A DNA stretch of 6,002 nucleotides from Actinomycetes bacterium (GTDB taxonomy: Bacteria > Actinomycetota > Acidimicrobiia > Acidimicrobiales > Palsa-688): the NCBI GenBank assembly GCA_021815935.1, contig JAKAZH010000116.1:1-6002 (forward strand), in the 5' to 3' direction. The notes below the pieces were generated by a model. It made no database searches. It saw only the letters and a list, made by a program, of their open reading frames with translations, and had not been told where the DNA came from. The position numbers and the translations under genes are program-made. Position 1 is the stretch's first letter. Every line of letters begins with the position of its first letter. Positions 4,712 through 6,002 of this stretch are shown one piece after another.

Positions 4712-5905
4712 ATGAGCCGCTGGACGTTCACCTCGGAGTCGGTCACCGAAGGTCACCCCGACAAGATGGCCGACCAGATCTCGGACGCGGTGCTCGACGC
4801 CCTGCTCACCCAGGATCCGGCGTCGCGGGTCGCGTGCGAGACGTTGCTGACGACGGGTCTCGTCGTCGTCGCAGGCGAGATCACCACCAACGGGTACGTA
4901 GAGATACCGAAGCTCGTTCGCGACGTCATCACCGAGATCGGCTACACGAGCTCGGACGTCGGTTTCGACGGGCGGACGTGCGGGGTCGCCGTATCCATCG
5001 GCTCCCAGTCGCCCGACATTGCCCAGGGTGTCGACACGGCGATGGAGGTGCGCTCGGGGACGAGCGGAGAGGACATCCTCAACGCGCAGGGCGCCGGTGA
5101 CCAGGGGATGATGTTCGGCTACGCCTGCGACGAGACCGACGATCTGATGCCGCTGCCGATCTGGCTAGCGCACCGCCTCGCCCAGCGCCTCGCGCAGGTC
5201 CGCAAGGTCGGCACCCTCGGCTATCTGCGTCCGGACGGCAAGACGCAGGTCACGTTCGGCTACGAGGACGGGCGCCCGGTGAAACTCGAGACCGTGCTCG
5301 TATCCACCCAGCACAAGCCGGACATCGACATAGAAACCTTGCTGCTGCCCGACCTTCGCGACCATGTCATCGCCCCGATCGTCCCAGCAGCGTTCGCCGA
5401 CGACGGTTACAGGATCCTCGCCAACCCGACCGGAAAGTTCGAGATGGGTGGACCGCACGCCGACGCGGGACTGACCGGACGCAAGATCATCGTCGACACC
5501 TACGGGGGGGCGGCACGCCACGGGGGCGGAGCTTTTTCCGGCAAGGACCCGTCCAAGGTGGACCGCTCTGCTGCTTACGCCGCTCGATGGGTCGCGAAGC
5601 ACGTAGTGGCCTCCGGCGCCGCCGATCGCTGCGAGATCCAGGTCGCATACGCGATCGGGGTGGCGCGCCCGGTGTCGCTGCTCGTGGAGACGTTCGGGAC
5701 GGAGAAAGTCGACCCTGCGGTCATCTCGCGTGCCGTCGACGAAGTCTTCGACCTGCGGCCGGCTGCGATCATCCGGGACCTCGACCTTCGCCGGCCGATC
5801 TACCAGCGGACGGCTGCCTACGGGCATTTCGGTCGGTCGGACAAAGAGTTCACTTGGGAGAAGGTCACCCGTCTCGACGAGTTCAAGAGCGCGATCGGGG
5901 CCTGA
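4712..5905 (+). CDS. metK: S-adenosylmethionine synthetase (methionine adenosyltransferase)
   Basis: MetK makes S-adenosylmethionine from methionine and ATP, releasing phosphate and pyrophosphate; it is a cytosolic homotetramer in bacteria. The 397-residue product is full length. Visible motifs are [19 protein letters not shown] (6-24, with the ATP-binding GHPDK), GEITT (55-59), the signature [12 protein letters not shown] (127-138), RPDGKTQVT (173-181), [22 protein letters not shown] (238-259), DTYGG (262-266), and the glycine-rich loop [19 protein letters not shown] (271-289). The family's usual GGPMGDAG reads GGPHADAG here (246-253); the catalytic Asp and downstream GLTGRK are kept. It lies immediately downstream of coaBC and is very probably in the same transcript. 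ATG 4712 is chosen over GTG 4709 by ribosome-site spacing. Confidence 0.96.
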   Translation: MSRWTFTSESVTEGHPDKMADQISDAVLDALLTQDPASRVACETLLTTGLVVVAGEITTNGYVEIPKLVRDVITEIGYTSSDVGFDGRTCGVAVSIGSQSPDIAQGVDTAMEVRSGTSGEDILNAQGAGDQGMMFGYACDETDDLMPLPIWLAHRLAQRLAQVRKVGTLGYLRPDGKTQVTFGYEDGRPVKLETVLVSTQHKPDIDIETLLLPDLRDHVIAPIVPAAFADDGYRILANPTGKFEMGGPHADAGLTGRKIIVDTYGGAARHGGGAFSGKDPSKVDRSAAYAARWVAKHVVASGAADRCEIQVAYAIGVARPVSLLVETFGTEKVDPAVISRAVDEVFDLRPAAIIRDLDLRRPIYQRTAAYGHFGRSDKEFTWEKVTRLDEFKSAIGA

Positions 5906-5923
5906 AGGATCTCGGGGTAAGCG

Positions 5924-6002
5924 ATCCCGTCCGCTGCGCTGGTTGCCCGGGTCCTGACCGACGTCTCGGGGATAGACAAGGAGTTCGACTACACAGTCCC
6001 TC
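5924..6002 (+). CDS. priA: Primosomal protein N' (PriA), N-terminal start only (truncated by window end)
   Basis: After metK the frame reads ALVARVLTDVSGIDKEFDYTVP (from 5936) up to the window end. This matches the beginning of the PriA 3'-DNA-binding domain, typically VARVL.DV.G.DK.FDY.VP in actinobacterial proteins. PriA is the helicase that reloads the replisome at stalled forks. The frame has a TAA at 5918-5920, and no ATG, GTG or TTG lies between it and the conserved residues. The only plausible starts are rare codons: ATC 5924 (six bases after GGGG 5914-5917) or CTG 5939 (no ribosome site). The listed start is therefore provisional, and only about 26 residues are visible. A pseudogene, a sequencing error or a non-canonical start are the alternatives. 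Confidence 0.65.
   Translation, partial: MPSAALVARVLTDVSGIDKEFDYTVP

Noticed and set aside
4680..4712. SAM riboswitch upstream of metK
   Set aside because: Only nine bases separate the coaBC stop from metK, so there is no space for one.
4081..4756. Antisense frames opposite the CoaB domain
   Set aside because: They mirror conserved CoaB codons and carry no recognisable domain.
5165..5827. Long antisense open frame (220 codons) opposite metK
   Set aside because: High-GC shadow frame of a strongly conserved gene; composition is Arg/Asp/Val rich without recognisable motifs or ribosome site.
5907..5927. Terminator after metK (GGATC/GATCC stem)
   Set aside because: Five weak base pairs with an 11-base loop and no T-run; not enough for a terminator call, mentioned only as possible structure at the priA start.

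Overview
The window is a dense, one-direction (+) housekeeping gene block from a high-GC bacterium. Gene content and order (carB, pyrD, pyrF, mihF, gmk, rpoZ, coaBC, metK, priA) point to Actinobacteriota. The mihF-type integration host factor next to gmk and rpoZ is an actinobacterial signature, and mycobacteria keep a similar order (carB-pyrF-mihF-gmk-rpoZ-dfp-metK). The short OMP decarboxylase carrying a DxKxxD motif, the inserted pyrD and the GPGGVGKGT P-loop of Gmk differ from Mycobacterium or Streptomyces. They fit a deeper branch such as Acidimicrobiia; this taxonomic placement is inference.

Layout. Positions 1-2133 are the pyrimidine section: the 3' end of carB, pyrD (4-nt overlap with carB) and pyrF (38-nt overlap with pyrD). 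Positions 2144-3410 are the nucleoid/GMP/transcription section: mihF, gmk and rpoZ (4-nt overlap with gmk). Positions 3458-5905 are the cofactor section: bifunctional coaBC, then metK nine nucleotides later. From about 5924 to the end is the 5' end of priA, a replication-restart helicase. No gap exceeds 50 nt, so there is no long gene-free stretch, and no RNA gene, mobile element or CRISPR array was seen.

The genes make UMP precursors (CarB, PyrD, PyrF), GDP (Gmk), coenzyme A intermediates (CoaBC) and S-adenosylmethionine (MetK). They also supply a nucleoid protein (MihF), the omega subunit of RNA polymerase (RpoZ) and a replication-restart factor (PriA). The spacing suggests largely co-transcribed genes with internal promoters. 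The best promoter candidates are a TAGGGT box exactly seven bases upstream of the mihF ATG (leaderless arrangement, inside a perfect hairpin) and a TATAAT inside the end of gmk upstream of rpoZ.

This is not an obvious novel system. The points worth a second look are start-site and regulatory details (mihF hairpin/promoter, probable non-canonical starts for coaBC and priA), a 15-bp in-frame tandem repeat in the regulatory domain of CarB, the absence of pyrK beside a class 1B-like pyrD, and altered active-site residues in CoaC and Gmk.
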